A stretch of DNA of 64,000 nt from Paraspadella gotoi (Eukaryota; Chaetognatha), in NCBI GenBank assembly GCA_051294375.1, contig CM119266.1, positions 20,280,341-20,344,340 on the forward strand, written 5' to 3'. Under the pieces are notes generated by a model that had not been told where the DNA came from, ran no database searches, and saw only the letters and a list, made by a program, of their open reading frames with translations. The position numbers and the translations under genes were made by a program. Below are positions 26,561 through 39,764 of the stretch, in pieces; the first letter of the stretch is position 1; every line of letters starts with the position of its first letter.

Positions 26561-29500
26561 GCAGCCCATGCACGTATACTATATTCTTTGTAGTCGAGAA
26601 CTTAGAAACACCTGTTCTTGTGCGGCCGACGTGTAGAACGATGTGAGAGCAGGATACTGATTAAAGAAGATCTCTTCGTAGCTGCCACGAATCTGTTAGC
26701 ACAGTTCCACATGTTACACAACAAGCATTTGCACCGACAGACCAGATTAGCAGTGACGAGACCGAAGACCCCGAGCACCACCCACACTCCGTTAGAGGGG
26801 CCTCCCAACACATGGGAGGTCCCTCAATAAGTCACGAAGCGCATCGCATTGCCAGTAATAACGTTTGTATATCATGTTATCCGTATCTTAGTGAATGATT
26901 ATTAATAGACAATGTGATTATAATCTGCTCTCTGGCGGTAAAAACAGTCATCTCTAATTTTTTTCACAAGAATATCTCAAGAGTGTAAAATTTCGCTGAG
27001 GATAGCCAGTGAGTAGATGTAAATATGTAATGCCTATGTGCATCCGCGTAGAGATTTTGCGCACTTCTGCTGTGTTTACCGTGACCTTTGCTATCCAGGT
27101 AGACTCCAGCACTTTCCCCGAAATGGCTTCTGTGACTCGAGAGTACTTTCCCGTCACTTTGTCACGGTGAGTTTTCGTACCGTCACTCCTGCACGTCTCT
27201 GGTTCTCGTCATACATATACTCCTCCTCCTCCTCTTTCTTCATCCTTTCGTTCCGATGTCCTCTGCGCCGACTAGTTCCTTCTCATTCTGTCCCAACTCT
27301 GACGCCAAACGTCGTCTAGCGTCGCTTCTCTCCTTTCCTTACAGAAAAACGAGTGTACTCATGAGTGACAAGAGCATGCAGGAAGAGGAAGGAATATATG
27401 GAAAATTTGAAAATGGAAATCAAGAATTCAAGAACGTGTCACAGCTAAGGGGAAAAAAACGCAACCTACACCACCGCGCCCGCTACTGTAACTAACACAT
27501 AATACATATATAACTCGCTCACACACCCCAAAGAAAAGAAAGCAACAGCAAAGCAAAGGTCAAAGAGATATGAAAGAAAGAAAGTAAAGAAAGAAAGAAG
27601 ACCTCCAACGTCAAAGACCACAAAGCCAACAAAGAATAAGACCAGTGAAATCTACTCCCCAATAACTCAACAAAACTACATAAACAATGAATGCTGCCTC
27701 GTCGAGCTATATAAACTAAAACAACACTCCAGTACACCCTTCTCAATTAGTCACGCATTGATTACTACATTCATAATTAGCTTCCTCAATACTCAAATTC
27801 TCATCACCTGGCATCTGCACCAGAAGATAAGAATCACAACCATAAGACGCGGCTCGTACTTATCTACAGCCTACAAACGCCTATGCGCGCCAGCCCATTA
27901 TGCGCGAACCCTCGCTGTCAACTTACGGCCGCGATCGTATGAATCTACATCAATATTGTCCGTTGTCTAGGCGTTGCCGTCTTTACTCCAGCGTTCGTTC
28001 ATATCATATTTCCTCTTGATTATCTGCTCTGCGCCCTCTAGTGTTCATCTCCGCTCACTCGTGCAACCTCCCTTTTTTCTTACTCCCCCATATACCTGCC
28101 CCCTTCCCCTCATCTCGTTCTTAGAGTGTAATAGTTAGGACCGCGAAGCGAAGGTGTGTCCCAGAGCTCTCTTTTAAGGATTTTTCGCGTTTCCCACTCT
28201 TGCCGCCTGTCTCGATATGTGAACTGTCTGAGGATTTCGAGTGGGTATGACCGTACTTACGCGCTCTCTGTGTCCTTCGGCGAGATACTCATTAGAGTGC
28301 GTGCGTGAGCTCCACGGGAATCGCAAGCGGCTTGATCTCAGTAGTGGTGGATAAAAACGAGGAGCAAATGGTGATGTGCAAGCCCTGAGCGACGAACGCA
28401 GGCAGTAGGACCGGATCGCGTCTGGTGCGGATTGAGCAAAACACGCATCAACCTTCGAGACATACAGCCTGAGAGCCAACAGACGATGATTGGTGTGACC
28501 CGATACTTCGGTGCTGTGGATGACGACATGACTGCTCGTGGGTTGAGCACTCTAGAAATCCGAATAATCTCGCTGGCGGTAGATGTTCTTTGGCTCTAGA
28601 GATGTCGCATGCCGCTTCCTTAGACCGATTGATTGTATTTCCTTAAAGTCTAATTTATTTATTTAACAAAGATACGGTTCATTCCATAGTGTTGCGCACT
28701 CCTACAATTATATTTTTTCATTTACTCTTATTTTATTTCAAAATAAAAGGCCGGCCGCCGAGTTTAGTCGCTTAAGATTGATTTTTATACAATTTCTTTC
28801 ACTGGATGCCAAACCTTATAACCTTATTTAAGGTCCAAGCTTTCTATTTAAGCGTTTGCTGTTTTCTTTACTTGTTACTATTCTTTCTAATATACTAATA
28901 TACAAATATGCTTCTTTCTCGGTTCAACTAGTATATCTTCGGATACTCCGGACTCCTCATTTTCTAATTCGTCTTTCGTCTGTTTTTCTCTTCTTATTCT
29001 TTGTACTGGAACCCGACCGATATCCGGTACTACATACACACACAGAGCTCGACGTCCACGTGACTAGTCGCATATTCGTCGCCGGCCCGGAAAGCAAGCA
29101 GGATGTGTAGGCGGCAGCAGAGGGACAACCTACCTGTGCCTCAATGTACCAGCGGGGCATAGACGACGACCGTGCTTTGTCAGTCGGTAAAGGTCGGATG
29201 AGTTGCTTGTGAGAGTCAGAGCGCGTATAAAGAGACTATGTTGAACTCGAGATCACCTGCGTTTGGTTACAGAGTCTGCAGATTGGAGGCATTGATTCTA
29301 ATATGTTGACGCTCCTTGCTCGCCTGTGCACCGTGAGTTACTACAGCGCGCAGATTTAGAGGCGGACCAATCGTATATTATAATGATCACAGTGAACATG
29401 ATTATTAATGCGCTGGACCTAGAAATGCTTTCTGGTTGAATTCATCGTTGCATCAAATTTTATCTTTAGTGTGCTCACAATTAATTGTCGCACTGTTGCT

Positions 29501-29809
29501 TAAAGTGAGTTACTCTTGTTTTCTCATTTTAAACAGAACCTCGGAGGTAATTCCGAATTGGTGTCTTTGACGGCGCAGACTTCAAGATAAAAGCCGCGTC
29601 TCTTTTACTTCTCGTGCCTCAGTTTCGTGTGAATGATCACTCGGATGTACATTTGAATGAGCGGTAAAGACAAGGCACTGTGCCATTGGAAATTCTCCGA
29701 TTAGATATTCTCTATGTAGAATTGGCTACATACTCAACCCCTATAAGAGCAACCATATCCATTCAGTTTACTGACAAACGAGCCTATCATATAGCCCTTG
29801 GAGACTTTG

Positions 29810-30000
29810 GAACGCTGTGGTGTTAAGGCCTCCATCAGCGTCTACAGATATAGATATACATAGCGAAAGGTCCTCTGCAGAGCTTTCAATCAACGATCAA
29901 TCTCGCACAGCTCCTCTCTGAAATTCACTCGCAGCGAACACTGACCTGAGCTGCCCTATCACACTGAAGCTGAGATACTTCTAAGCCAAGCCAAAGAGCA
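29810..30000 (-). repeat. R1 fragment in the error-like block
   Basis: TGTTAAGGCCTCCATCA and AGCTTTCAATCAA match the element interior at 50,790-50,870, with added noise. Confidence 0.5.
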
Positions 30001-31590
30001 TAGGCGCTAGAGTGCTCGATTACAGGGGCAGATCTCACAGACGCCGCCGGTCTGGAACGCCGTTCACACGCACCCAACCCAAAGTTCGATAAAGAGCAAT
30101 CGGCGAAACCTGCGACCATTCAAGTGCACTCACAGAGGCAAATACTCGCCCTCATTAACCGAGACGCTGCCGAAGGGTTAAGTTTTTTTATGTAACGTTT
30201 CTGTGATGAACAATCACGAGTTTTAAACTCTATACTTACAATTGCTCCTGAGTGAAGCTTTAAAATTATCGGTCGGGCATAGGTGCATAAACTGGAGATG
30301 TAAAGACCATCAAACTCAATGGTATAGAAGGCCATGAACCCAGATAGACACGAACACAATCAAGACCACGTCACACAAAGTAGATCAAAAAAAAATAATT
30401 AAATTACGGACTTTATATCGGGATAATCAACTTGCACCACTCCTGAAACATACCGGGCTCTATTATTGGTCATAGTGTCACCGAGTACGTTCCTATACTT
30501 ACATGAGCTCAACACAAGTTGGCTATTGAAATACCACTAGATTAAGTCAGTTATCCTAATGTATAAGAGATTATCTCCGTTCTCTAAGTGAATATAAGAG
30601 ACGAACTCTCTATTCGCGGGTGAGTCTTGAAGACGTAGGTTTGTCCTTCAACCAGACTGAGAAGAGAAGAGAGCAAAAAATATTTTGGAATGCGTTTCAG
30701 TTGATGATTAGAAAGCTCTTCCGCTTCAGTAGGTTGCTTCACACAAATAAAGAACATCAGATGTCACTCTCATGTTATATATATATTAAAGTTCACTAGA
30801 ATAATGATAGTCCGAGAGAAAACCCATATTAGTAGATCAAAGAGACTCATCGAAATTTCATACGCTGATTGTCAATTACACCAAGATTGGTAGTTCTCCT
30901 CAAATGATATTCTTTCTTAGCGGTAACACATGTTATTTCAAGTGTAAATTTCTCATCCAGCATGTTCGTTCGCCTATTATGAAGATTAATCCAAAATGCC
31001 GTTTTTATACAAAGAAGAATAACAAAAAGAATTCGAATATTCTCGTTCAGAGAGAGTTACCATATGATTTGCTTTTCTTTGACTGTATTGGGTAAATAAA
31101 AATAATTCCATTAACCCATAGATATCAGAATTATTGAATTTGCTTAAAAGCAGCACTTTGTCAAGAAAGGAGGGATTTGAGAAAATCTTAGATGATTTCT
31201 TTATATTTTTTTAGCAAAGTATACACCTTATTAACTTATAATATAATAAAGAAAAAATATAAGTTGGTCAAATTTCTTTAATATTCAAAATTTATAAAGA
31301 CAAAAGTTGTTTCAACTACCATAAATGATTTCTTAAGAACCAAATTTGGCGGCTAAATGAATTTTTCTCCAATTTTTTCAAATATACTTTTTATATCTGA
31401 CAACGTTTCTTACCAACCTCTGAGGCCATCTATGATAATCAGACATACAGAGAAAAGTAGTTTGCCCAATAAAAGAGTGGTTTATCCGCCGAAATTAACG
31501 GCTCATATCTTTTACGCGCACTCGGCATTCTCAACTGGTAGCGAATACGGTGTCCAACTAGGAGTCCACACCCAACTCGACACGTGGACG
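30000..31590. other. Unassigned part of the error-like block
   Basis: This has only loose similarity to 42,800-43,090 and appears to contain extra sequence absent from unit B. No gene, RNA or repeat was recognised. Confidence 0.4.
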
Positions 31591-33189
31591 ACGAACCCGC
31601 TTTCCTCACCGCCCACAATAACAACGAGATGACTCATGAATCATTGCTTCCTCGCAGAGAGTCAAACTCCAGAGCGCCAGTGAAAACACATTGCAATATG
31701 AATTGTTAAGTTGTTGAGGCAATAGAGGCGCCTTCCCATGCTCGTCAACTCTTCTTGACATAAGAGAAAGTCGTACAAATATATTACTGCTGGTGAAATA
31801 TTCACAATTAATCAGATATACAAAAAAACTTTCTATGAAAAACATCGGTCCAGATGCTCTAATTTTAGAAATTGAATGAAATTAAAGATCTTGCGAAGCG
31901 ATCGGCGCCTGCTTTCCCACTATATCTATCAAAAGAAAGTGAAAGTTTAAATTTTCTGAACCGGCGCGCGAAACAAACAAACGATTTCTCACGCCTGTTT
32001 TTTTTTAACAGATGTATTATTTTTTCTCAAACCCCGTTTCTTTTGGGTAGAATGAGATATAGTTGAAAGACAGAGGGCCCGCCATTCGGTGTTGAATACT
32101 AACTATATGCACAACTACGAGTATACGAGTATAGTACAAGAAGTTTACGAGTGGTCACTGTGTATTGCAAAATGAAAGGTTTATGGCGAGAAGGTTTCGC
32201 CACCACGGGTGGACCCTAGTTGACGCTATTGTGTAGGGTCGCGAGAGAAGCGGTTACTGACCAGTCTCTCCCTCTCACTCTCTCTCTTTACTGTGGTCAT
32301 TGGCTTTTTTTTCCAAAACACCTCCAATTCTGTACCATAAACCCTGAAACTAATCCTAAATTTAACCTTAATCTGCTACCAAACTTGTAACTAATTGCGG
32401 CTTCACTCAAAGAATGAGGGATCAATGCGGATGAACCCGAGCAGTGGACTGGGTTACTGCAATCGATATATTTTTAAGGGTAATAATACTTTTAATATAA
32501 CCCAGAAGACGTTAATGTAAAGAGGGCTGCAAGTAAGCAGGGAGAGACTTGCGTAGGCTTCCCGCGACACCTACAACATCGGGGACCAACTAGGGGTCAA
32601 CCCCGTGGTGGAGAAACCTTCGTCGCCAAAGTTCGATGAGGATCATTAAAGCGAGAATATTTACGTTTGTTGCATGTTTCTGAGGTTCCAAAGTCCTGTC
32701 CTTCCACTAAAAAATTAAAATCATCGCAGATTAATTCTAGATTAATTCAGTTTGTACGGAACGAACAAAAAACTACCTCGAGTCCGTCATGGGGCTTCCG
32801 CGAACGAGGCGTTTGGGCACCACGCTGACCGGGGTCGCGGGACTGCGTGCGGCGTCGCCGCGGCTGGCTGCTCGTCGCGCGGCTGGCTGCGGCGTCCCGC
32901 GACTGCTGCGTCGGCGTCGCCGCCTCAGCGTCTGATTCGTCATCCACTAATCCGTTTTGTTTCGGCGTCGTTGCCGGAAAGCAATCCTACCGTCGCCCGC
33001 CGCGAAATAGAGGTTTTTTCAGTCTGTTCCGTGGCTCTGAGATGGATGGATATTGGATAATGGAAGTGGATTGATCATGGTTTAGGACGTAAGGCGACGA
33101 GGCGAATGTTCCTCGTCGCGATGATGATTTTTAAGTGTGACTAAGATCATCGCTAAATTTATCCCGTTGGTCGTAACTTTTTAGTTCGC

Positions 33190-33300
33190 ACGTACACGGA
33201 GTCACTTTGTCCTGTGTCGGTCGTCGGTCGGTCCGTCGGTATGTTCTGTCCGTCAGGTCTGTCCCACTTACATAAAAACCCTTATAACTTGCCTATAGTT
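33190..33300 (-). repeat. Dispersed repeat R2, minus orientation
   Basis: CTGTCCGTCAGGTCTGTCCC, then ACTTGCCTATAGT, with a run of GTCGGTCG tetramers in front. It is the unit A counterpart of 44,549-44,651 and lies in the first intron of the mgcA copy. Confidence 0.7.
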
Positions 33301-33974
33301 TGTTGCTCATTTTTAAAAATCAAATCTAAGCGACTACTGGCGCCGCCTTTTATTTTTAATAATAATAAAAATAAAAATTAATGCGGCGCAAACACCTTGG
33401 AATAACCGTTCTTGTGTTAAATAGAAAATTTGACTTCGGAATCATCATCCGGCTAGAAGCGGCATCCTTAACCAAAAATCTCCGGATATTCGGACTGAAG
33501 ACTTACCGCGTTGGTAGACTCCGTCCCCTGTTGCGTTGTCCTCGACCAGCGGCGTCGTTTTCTTCGCGCGTCGCGCCGCTCGTTTCGACTTGGCGCAGCC
33601 ATCCATGACGCCCCAACGAAAAAGTGTCAACGAATATTAAAATAAAAAATTTAAAAAACAAAGGATTAAAAATAAATAAGAAAAGATAAACAAAAAAAAA
33701 TAAATAAAACGAGGTGGAAGATAAACAAATTTCTATGGCGCCCATTTTTTTAAATCGCATCTTCGCGAGTCGAAGAAGAGAGGATCTTGAGAGACGGGGC
33801 GAAGGCGGGGAGAGGATCGAGGGAGGAGATCAGGGCGGGGGAGGTCGAGCGGAGCGGGGGAGAATCGAGGAGGCGGGGGGAGGTTGGTTCTTAGCGAAGG
33901 AATGAGCTTTTCATTTATCCGAGTGTAACGGACACACGGACAAGGAAGACAGTCGCTCGTTTTTTCAAACAGAG

Positions 33975-34011
<37 letters not shown>

Positions 34012-34230
34012 TCTCTCTCTCTCCTCTCTCTCCTCTCTCTCTCTCTCTCTTTCTTTTTGCTCTTTCAGAATCTTTCATACTCAACCAACACATTTCGGCC
34101 CTCCTTCTTATCACCTTTTCCCTTTTTACCCTCTAAACGACTTTCTCTCTCTCTCTCAATCTCTCTCTCTTCTCTCTCTCTCTCTCTCTCACTCTCTCTC
34201 TCCTCTCTCTCCTCTCTCTCTTCTCTCATT
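33975..34230 (+). repeat. CT-rich microsatellite cluster (unit A)
   Basis: Two CT tracts are separated by about 85 bp of mixed sequence. The counterpart is 45,319-45,598. They lie upstream of the mgcA copy and downstream of the mgcB copy. Confidence 0.85.
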
Positions 34231-34595
34231 CTGCCGGGCGTCGGCAACAAAAAAAACCGGGTGGAAAATGGGCGGATGTCGCGACCTTTTCTTGGCCGAG
34301 AATTTATGACACGTGACGATTTCTGTACCAAAGACGAAGGGATGTTGAGGTGGCGCTGGGGGGAGGGAGGTGGGTAATTTGCGGCGGGCGGGACGTTTTG
34401 AAACGGAGAATAAAAACGGCTGCGGCTGCTGCTGTGGGGACGGCGGATCGGGCGTTGTCATGGGCCATCGAAGAACACATTGAAACCAAGTTTTACAGTT
34501 TCTTATCATTACTTTGTTCTATACATATTGTGATAATTACAGGCATTATTATTATGTAAGTATTTTCAGCGAACTTGGATATTCTGTTCCAAATA

Positions 34596-35083
34596 CAGCA
34601 TGTGCAAAAAAAAACGGGCCACTTTATATCAGCCCTTAAAAATTTTTTCCTGAAAATTTTAATTTTTAAAAAAATTTTAAAATAAAATAACTTTTTTAAA
34701 AGTAAAGAGTTTAGCATAAATTTTATTAAAATCGAGCTATCTGTTTGAGGAACAATAATGTTTTAAAATGAAGTTTCTATAGCAAAGCAAAAACATAAAA
34801 AAAATATTTAATATTATTTATTTAAAAATTTTTTATTATAGATAAAAATTACAAGGGACATCCAGAAGGATATCTTGGATAACGGTTAAACCCAGATCCT
34901 TAAATAATAATTTTAGTTTAAAAAATAAAATGAATGACAAATTAATAATAATAAAATAATAATAAATTATTATAACATTAATTTATTTTTTTTTTTAATT
35001 TTTTTACCTTTTAAAATTTTTTTATGGAGCGTCAGTAATTAAAGTTATCAAGTGGCCGTGTTTTTTTTTTTTGCACATGAGTG
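34596..35083. mobile_element. Tc1/mariner-type non-autonomous element, unit A copy
   Basis: About 488 bp, flanked by TA on both sides (34,594-34,595 and 35,084-35,085). The left end reads CAGCATGTGCAAAAA...CGGGCCACTT. The right end in reverse complement reads CACTCATGTGCAAAAA...ACGGCCACTT, so the termini are inverted repeats of about 35 bp. The CA(G/C)TCATGTGC start and TA target site are typical of the Tc1/mariner superfamily. The interior is AT-rich with no transposase frame. The same insertion is in unit B, so it predates the split of the two copies. Confidence 0.75.
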
Positions 35084-35379
35084 TAGTCTGTTGCTCGGTA
35101 AATTGAAAACAAGGATAAGCTGATCATTTTATCATCAAAGCAGGTTGGTAACATTGTTATTATTCCTGTGACAGAGTACCCGAAATGTAGATTTTTTTTC
35201 CAAAATGATGCTTAGATCTCGGTACTACTATTTTGACGCTGACAGAGAAACTGTCGTCACCAAAGCTGCTATGTTACGCCATTTCGGTACTAATAACGAT
35301 AATGCCACACAATTTAATTCATCCTCGTACACCATCTATCGATTAACAATTCTCAAAGTCTCATATAAGTAAAGCCACT

Positions 35380-36807
35380 TCCTCCTCACTCTGCTCGTTC
35401 AGGATTGAAGGACTCGCGATGCAGGGAACCTTAGGTCCTTCAACTCGCTCCAGAAAATCGACGTCCGTGACAGAACGCGGGAATCGCCCTCTTTTTGTCG
35501 CAGACTCGCGAAATCCGTGATGGCCGTAACCCAGCGTATCTGGGCAAGGGTTTAGGTGGGGGGGTGCGTAAGTTAAAAAGAATATAGACAAGGAACTCAC
35601 CTTCGATACTGCTGCGCCCACGAACAGTTTGCATCTTCTCTATGCGTCAGAGAGGTCTAGAACCGATGGTGCATTGAGAATGACCTTAAGACCTCACTTT
35701 GTCTCTCCATCTCTTTTTATTAGCACTCGACGAGGGATCGGCCGCTTGACCAGCTGAATCTCTCGAACCAGCTCTGTTGAGATACCATCGTGCTGCTGCC
35801 CCGGCAGACGGTGGCCCACTTGATGTCAGAAGGACAGCGCCAAGCGCCCTATATTGGTTTCCTGCAGCGGACTCCTGCCTCCGTCGCATTGATGTTGAGG
35901 TTGAGCTGGAGAACAAGGTCGACCAGAAGGTAAGTACTGTAACTATGAGATGCCCTTTTAAGAGCTCGTTATTTTTTAATAAAATATTTCAATTACTTAA
36001 AATATCATGACCCTATCTTAATTCAGATCAATATTTTTTTTAAATTTAAATTAAGCCTTGTGACGATTAATTAGATTAATCTTTTAATATGATATTTTTA
36101 ATCTGAAAAACTCTAAAATTAGAAAATGACGATTACAAACCTCATATTTAAAAACTTAGCCATTTTTTTGTCTAACCATACGTCACTTGGAACGGAAACA
36201 ATAGCAGTTCGTCCTTTTCTATAACTCAAATTGTATTCATCTGCCACTATCTCATACTTTAAATTACATTCAATATCTCTGTTATGCAGAATTTTTGCTC
36301 ATTCTCTTCGGTTTTGCGATTACTGTGAAAAAAAGAATCACAAAGTGATCAACGCAGTGAATGACGTCGGCCACGGATTCGTCCGAACTCTCACGCATGA
36401 ATTTAGCGCATTGTCACGGAAGGAGGCCCGTCCCTTGAGTGCGCACGGTCTACCGCTCAAGCGTCCCATGGCGTCTAGTCGCCGAGTTTTTCTACTTTTT
36501 TGACGTCGTCATCTCCGCAGTAAAATCCCGCTGTCGACGTCTTTGTATCGATAAGCGACAAGAAACATGTAAACTGGTTGGTCTCCATGTATGTCCTTTG
36601 AAGTAAACGTAATGTATTAAACTTAGAATTATCTAAACCTTATTTAAAGAATTATCCCCTTAACTCCAAGACATAGTGACACATTTACACGTTGACCATT
36701 TCCAAAACCGCCGCTACCGAGTTTTGGGGGCATATTAACGTAATGTATCCGCCATGCTCTGGACTCGAACTCCATACTTCTTTGCTTTTTGATTTGCCGC
36801 AACCCAT
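35380..36807 (-). pseudogene. Unit A copy of mgcB, frame-disrupted
   Basis: Exons correspond one-to-one with the intact gene at 46,802-48,209. Exon 1 starts at 36,807 with MGCGKSKSKE and then shifts frame. Exon 2 is at about 36,390-36,515, the hydrophobic-segment exon at about 35,740-35,915, the 57-bp exon at about 35,605-35,665, and the last exon at about 35,380-35,545. In the last exon an indel removes the normal stop, so the frame runs on to a later TGA. Most differences are single-base indels, so sequencing error is as likely as true pseudogenisation. Confidence 0.7.
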
Positions 36808-37267
36808 AATACAAAAAAATTTTAACACTAATCTTTAAAAAAAAATTAACTGAAAACAATCCAAGACAAGGATACGAAGTGGTTTTAAGAGCTTAAGTCC
36901 TTAAATGCGTCCCACATTTTAGCTTCGTAAGTTTGTAATTAAATGGTGTGGTTCTTGCTACATTTTGCGAATGTTTCATTTAATAGAAAATTAATAAACA
37001 TTTGTAGGCAAGGATTATATAATAAAAAGTAAAACTGTGTATACTTTCCTCAGTTTTGGTCTACACTGCTCTAATAATAAACAAAGCTTCTCATACCTTT
37101 TCTACCTCAACCACCTTCTTCTCCTACCTCGCCACCACCCTGGCCCATTCTTCCGACCTCTACGGATGTCTCCTTCTCTTTAGCCTTTCGTTCCGCCCCG
37201 CTGGCTCTGGAGAAGATTGATTACTCTCGCGAGGGCCGAGGCTGACTAAAGACGACCGTCTCGGGTT

Positions 37268-37442
37268 TCAGGCGGAGCACGTCTAAGGACCTGGAGAGAT
37301 TTCAAAGCAGCTCGGGCGACGTCAGTTTTTTAGGCGGAGCACGGTCTCGAGACCTGGAAGAGGTTCGAAGCAGCTCGGGACGTCAGTTTAGGCAGAGCAC
37401 AGGTCTCGAGACCTGGAGAGTTGAAAGCAGCTTCGGACGTCA
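37268..37442 (+). repeat. 60-bp tandem array x3, unit A copy
   Basis: Three degenerate units matching the exact 60-bp units at 48,658-48,830. Each contains a full or disrupted GGTCTCGAGACC palindrome and the GCAGCTCGGGACGTCAG block. It lies 460-635 bp upstream of the mgcB copy's start codon. A GGTCACGTGACC palindrome follows at 37,523-37,534. Confidence 0.75.
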
Positions 37443-37599
37443 GGTTCCTCGGAATCCTTCTCATTCGTTCATCGTCCGTCCTCTCGACTCGAACGTCAAA
37501 AAACTGTCGACGAATTCACGATGGTCACGTGACCGCACTGCGACACCCAACCAAAGTCACTTTCGGTCGGTCGGTCTGTTTAGCCACGTGACAAAATAG

Positions 37600-38940
37600 A
37601 ACTATGGCCACACGTTGATCACAAAGTAAATGCGGTGATTGTATGTGTAATATTTTAGTTTTTTAGCTAAAACTGCAGATACTTTGTGATTAACCATAGG
37701 ACGCAAGTTATCCAGATCACACTTATAAAAAATCACCACGGCCGCAAAACCTTTCTATGTTTCTTGCGCCGAAATAGTTCCTCGTTGCGTTTTGCCACAA
37801 CTCCACTCTCAGGCAATCGTCACGCCTTACAACAAAACTCCATCCAAATCTCTTCTCCAGGCTTTTTTTTTTTTCTCTTTTCACTGCCACATCATTTCCA
37901 CACCCTGACTTCTCTCGATCTCTCTCGGCCTCTCCATCGCGTCGACGTTCCTTCTGTTTCCTTTAATGACGCCCGACCTTCGCGACACCCATTGTTCTCC
38001 CTTCAGCCAGCCCACCATTAACTGGCGACCTCTTATTTTCCCCTTATTCTTATCCTTTATCGGACTACGGGGGGGGAGAGTGGGGAACGGGGGGGGGGAG
38101 GGAGTGAGGGAGCGGACGAGGAGACCCGTGAACAGAGAGTTGAAGTGTGAGAGAGGCGTCGCCGAACGAAACCGGCTTCAGCTTGCCGGAATGTCGAATC
38201 CTCGATTCTCTTTTTTTTTTCCCCTTTTTTTTTATGACAAGATCTGCCCAACATTTAGCCACCTTTCGCCGAGACAGCGCCAAATTGTAGATGAAAAAAA
38301 AAACGTTTAAAGAGATCGCACGAGGGGGGGTAAAGGTTGGCGAGGAACGGAGGCGTGGCGAGATTTCTATCAGTGTTCAAACGAGGGGTGAATCGCTCTG
38401 GGCTTCAGAATGCTTTGGGAGGAACATCAAACAAATGCGAATCCCTTCGCCGATCGCCACTGCCCCGTCCTCCGTTCCCCTCTCTCCTCTCTCTCTTCCT
38501 TCTCTCCTCCTACTCTCTTCTTCCTTTCTTCTTCCTCCCTCCCTCTCTTTCTCTCTCCCCCTCCTCTCTCCTCTATCTACACTTCTACGCGTCACCTGCG
38601 TCTACTCGGTATTCCCGCAAAAAAACGCCGATTTCCGGCACCCGGAAAAAAAATCTTGCGTTTCCTTCCGATCAATCAGTCGACTCGCGGCGGCGGTCGG
38701 CGCGGCGGCGGCGGCGGCGGGCGGCCGCAACGACGACCGCGATTCAGTTCTGTCTCGGCGGGGCGCGGATGCGGGCAGGTGGCGCAGGTGGCAGCGATTG
38801 GCGCCGCCAATTCGGGAACAAGAAATAACGAGATGCATTACACCTTTAGGACCTCGAAACAACCAGAAGAGAGACGGACGACGACGAACCGACGACAGAC
38901 GGCGACAAAAGAGGCCCGTCACGGTAAAGGGAAATCTGAA
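37600..38940. other. Region right of mgcB in unit A, no firm gene
   Basis: Matches 49,000-50,345. It contains pyrimidine-rich DNA, a G-run-rich block near 38,070-38,110, CT-rich DNA at 38,460-38,580, and a GCG/GGC-rich block at 38,690-38,800. Long plus-strand frames exist (for example 38,291-39,004) but frames are not conserved between the two copies, and they consist of low-complexity Ser/Leu/Arg. A MHYTFRTSKQ-type peptide at about 38,834 is readable in both copies and could belong to an exon. I do not call a gene. Confidence 0.4.
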
Positions 38941-39400
38941 ACATTCTCATCTCTTCTCTCTGTGTGCATCTTGTTTTTTTTGCCATTTCGTGTCTCAAAT
39001 TTAATTGCGCCAATTTTGATAATCATTAGTTTTTTGTTTTACTTTCTTTGGAAATATTTAAAAAATTTTTTTTTGTTTAACTCAATATTATGAGGACGTT
39101 GAATAGTTGAACAGTGAACTGAATTTCGATTACCGCTTCGTGGCCAATTGCGACATTTTGGCAACGCGAAGTCAGAATTTTGAAAAAATCGTTTAAAAGC
39201 GAAAAGAGAATGAAATTTGCGAATCGCAACTGAAGATTTTTCGATTCCATCTTTTCCCTTCGTTGTTGTTATTGTTGTTGTTGCTTCTTTTTTTTTTTAA
39301 TGCAAAACGAAGTTTCGACGTCGCGAGTCATAATTCGGTTTTCCTCTCAAATTATCGAGTTGCGGAAATATTTTTTTTGGATATGTTTTAATGGTGACGG

Positions 39401-39475
<75 letters not shown>
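39401..39475 (+). repeat. (GAT)n trinucleotide microsatellite
   Basis: About 25 GAT units. The counterpart in unit A (20,826-20,853) has only about 9, so the tract length differs between copies. Translations as poly-Asp or poly-Met are artefacts. Confidence 0.9.
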
Positions 39476-39477
<2 letters not shown>

Positions 39478-39764
39478 ATGGAACATCAAATTGATGCGAT
39501 TCTTTTAAATTTACAAAACTACAACACTTTATTGTTATTTGCGTCATCGAAGGAAAAAAAATGTATCGACTCGATCCTGGATCGAATCGTTTATTCATCG
39601 CGAAGCAGAATCGTGAGATGACAGAGATCAAGACATTTTCATGTAAGGATCAGGAATATCGACGGCGACGACGACGACGACAGATAAGACAAAGAAGCAA
39701 TCGCCCAAGTGGAAATTAAGATGTCGTTGACTTCGTCGAGAAAAGAAGTAATATGACATCGACA

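Larger units (their letters stand above)
20860..31900. other. Error-like block inside unit A
   Basis: Landmarks of unit B can be followed in order through this block. They are the CGA tract (21,560 vs 39,910), GCCGCC-rich DNA (21,740 vs 40,070), the CTTAATTCATTAAGCGGAATT stretch (21,860 vs 40,185), the AAAGAAAG tract (27,570 vs 41,390) and the CCAATCGTATATTATAAT/CCAATCGAAATTATAAT block (29,366 vs 42,530). They are embedded in frequent short insertions and substitutions, far denser than in the rest of A. The block looks like unpolished long-read sequence used to fill a gap. ORFs read here should not be trusted. Confidence 0.75.
28110..33602 (-). pseudogene. Unit A copy of mgcA, frame-disrupted
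   Basis: Exon 1 is at about 33,500-33,602. It has lost one G in the start region, so ATGGGCTGC reads ATGGCTGC and the frame is lost, and it carries further indels. Exon 2, with its Ala/Asp repeat, is at about 32,770-33,035, and exon 3 at about 32,655-32,700. The hydrophobic-segment exon lies near 29,110-29,370 and the terminal exons near 28,110-28,420, both inside the error-like block. No continuous reading frame remains. Compare the intact gene at 41,809-44,961. Damage may be sequencing error rather than true decay. Confidence 0.6.
20285..38960. repeat. Large tandem unit A (about 18.7 kb)
   Basis: The left end (GTGCATCTTGTTTTTTTTGC, 20,307) recurs at 38,967. The right end (CTGAAACATTCTC, 38,937) recurs at 50,340. 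A and B are therefore head-to-tail copies, with the junction at about 38,945-38,970. A is about 7 kb longer because of extra sequence between 20.86 and 31.9 kb. From about 31.9 kb rightwards the copies align closely, differing mainly by one-base indels. A's copies of the two mgc genes are frame-disrupted, whereas B's are intact. Confidence 0.85.

Noticed and set aside
22187-30359. Many ORFs of 60-108 codons on both strands with normal-looking composition
   Set aside because: They lie in the error-like block. Unit B shows different frames for the same sequence, and known exons are broken here, so ORFs cannot be trusted.
38291-39093. Overlapping plus-strand ORFs of 163-237 codons
   Set aside because: Frames are not maintained in the matching part of unit B (49,738-50,415). 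Composition is low-complexity.
39300-39621. Poly-Asp and poly-Met ORFs
   Set aside because: Translations of a (GAT)n microsatellite whose length differs between copies A and B.
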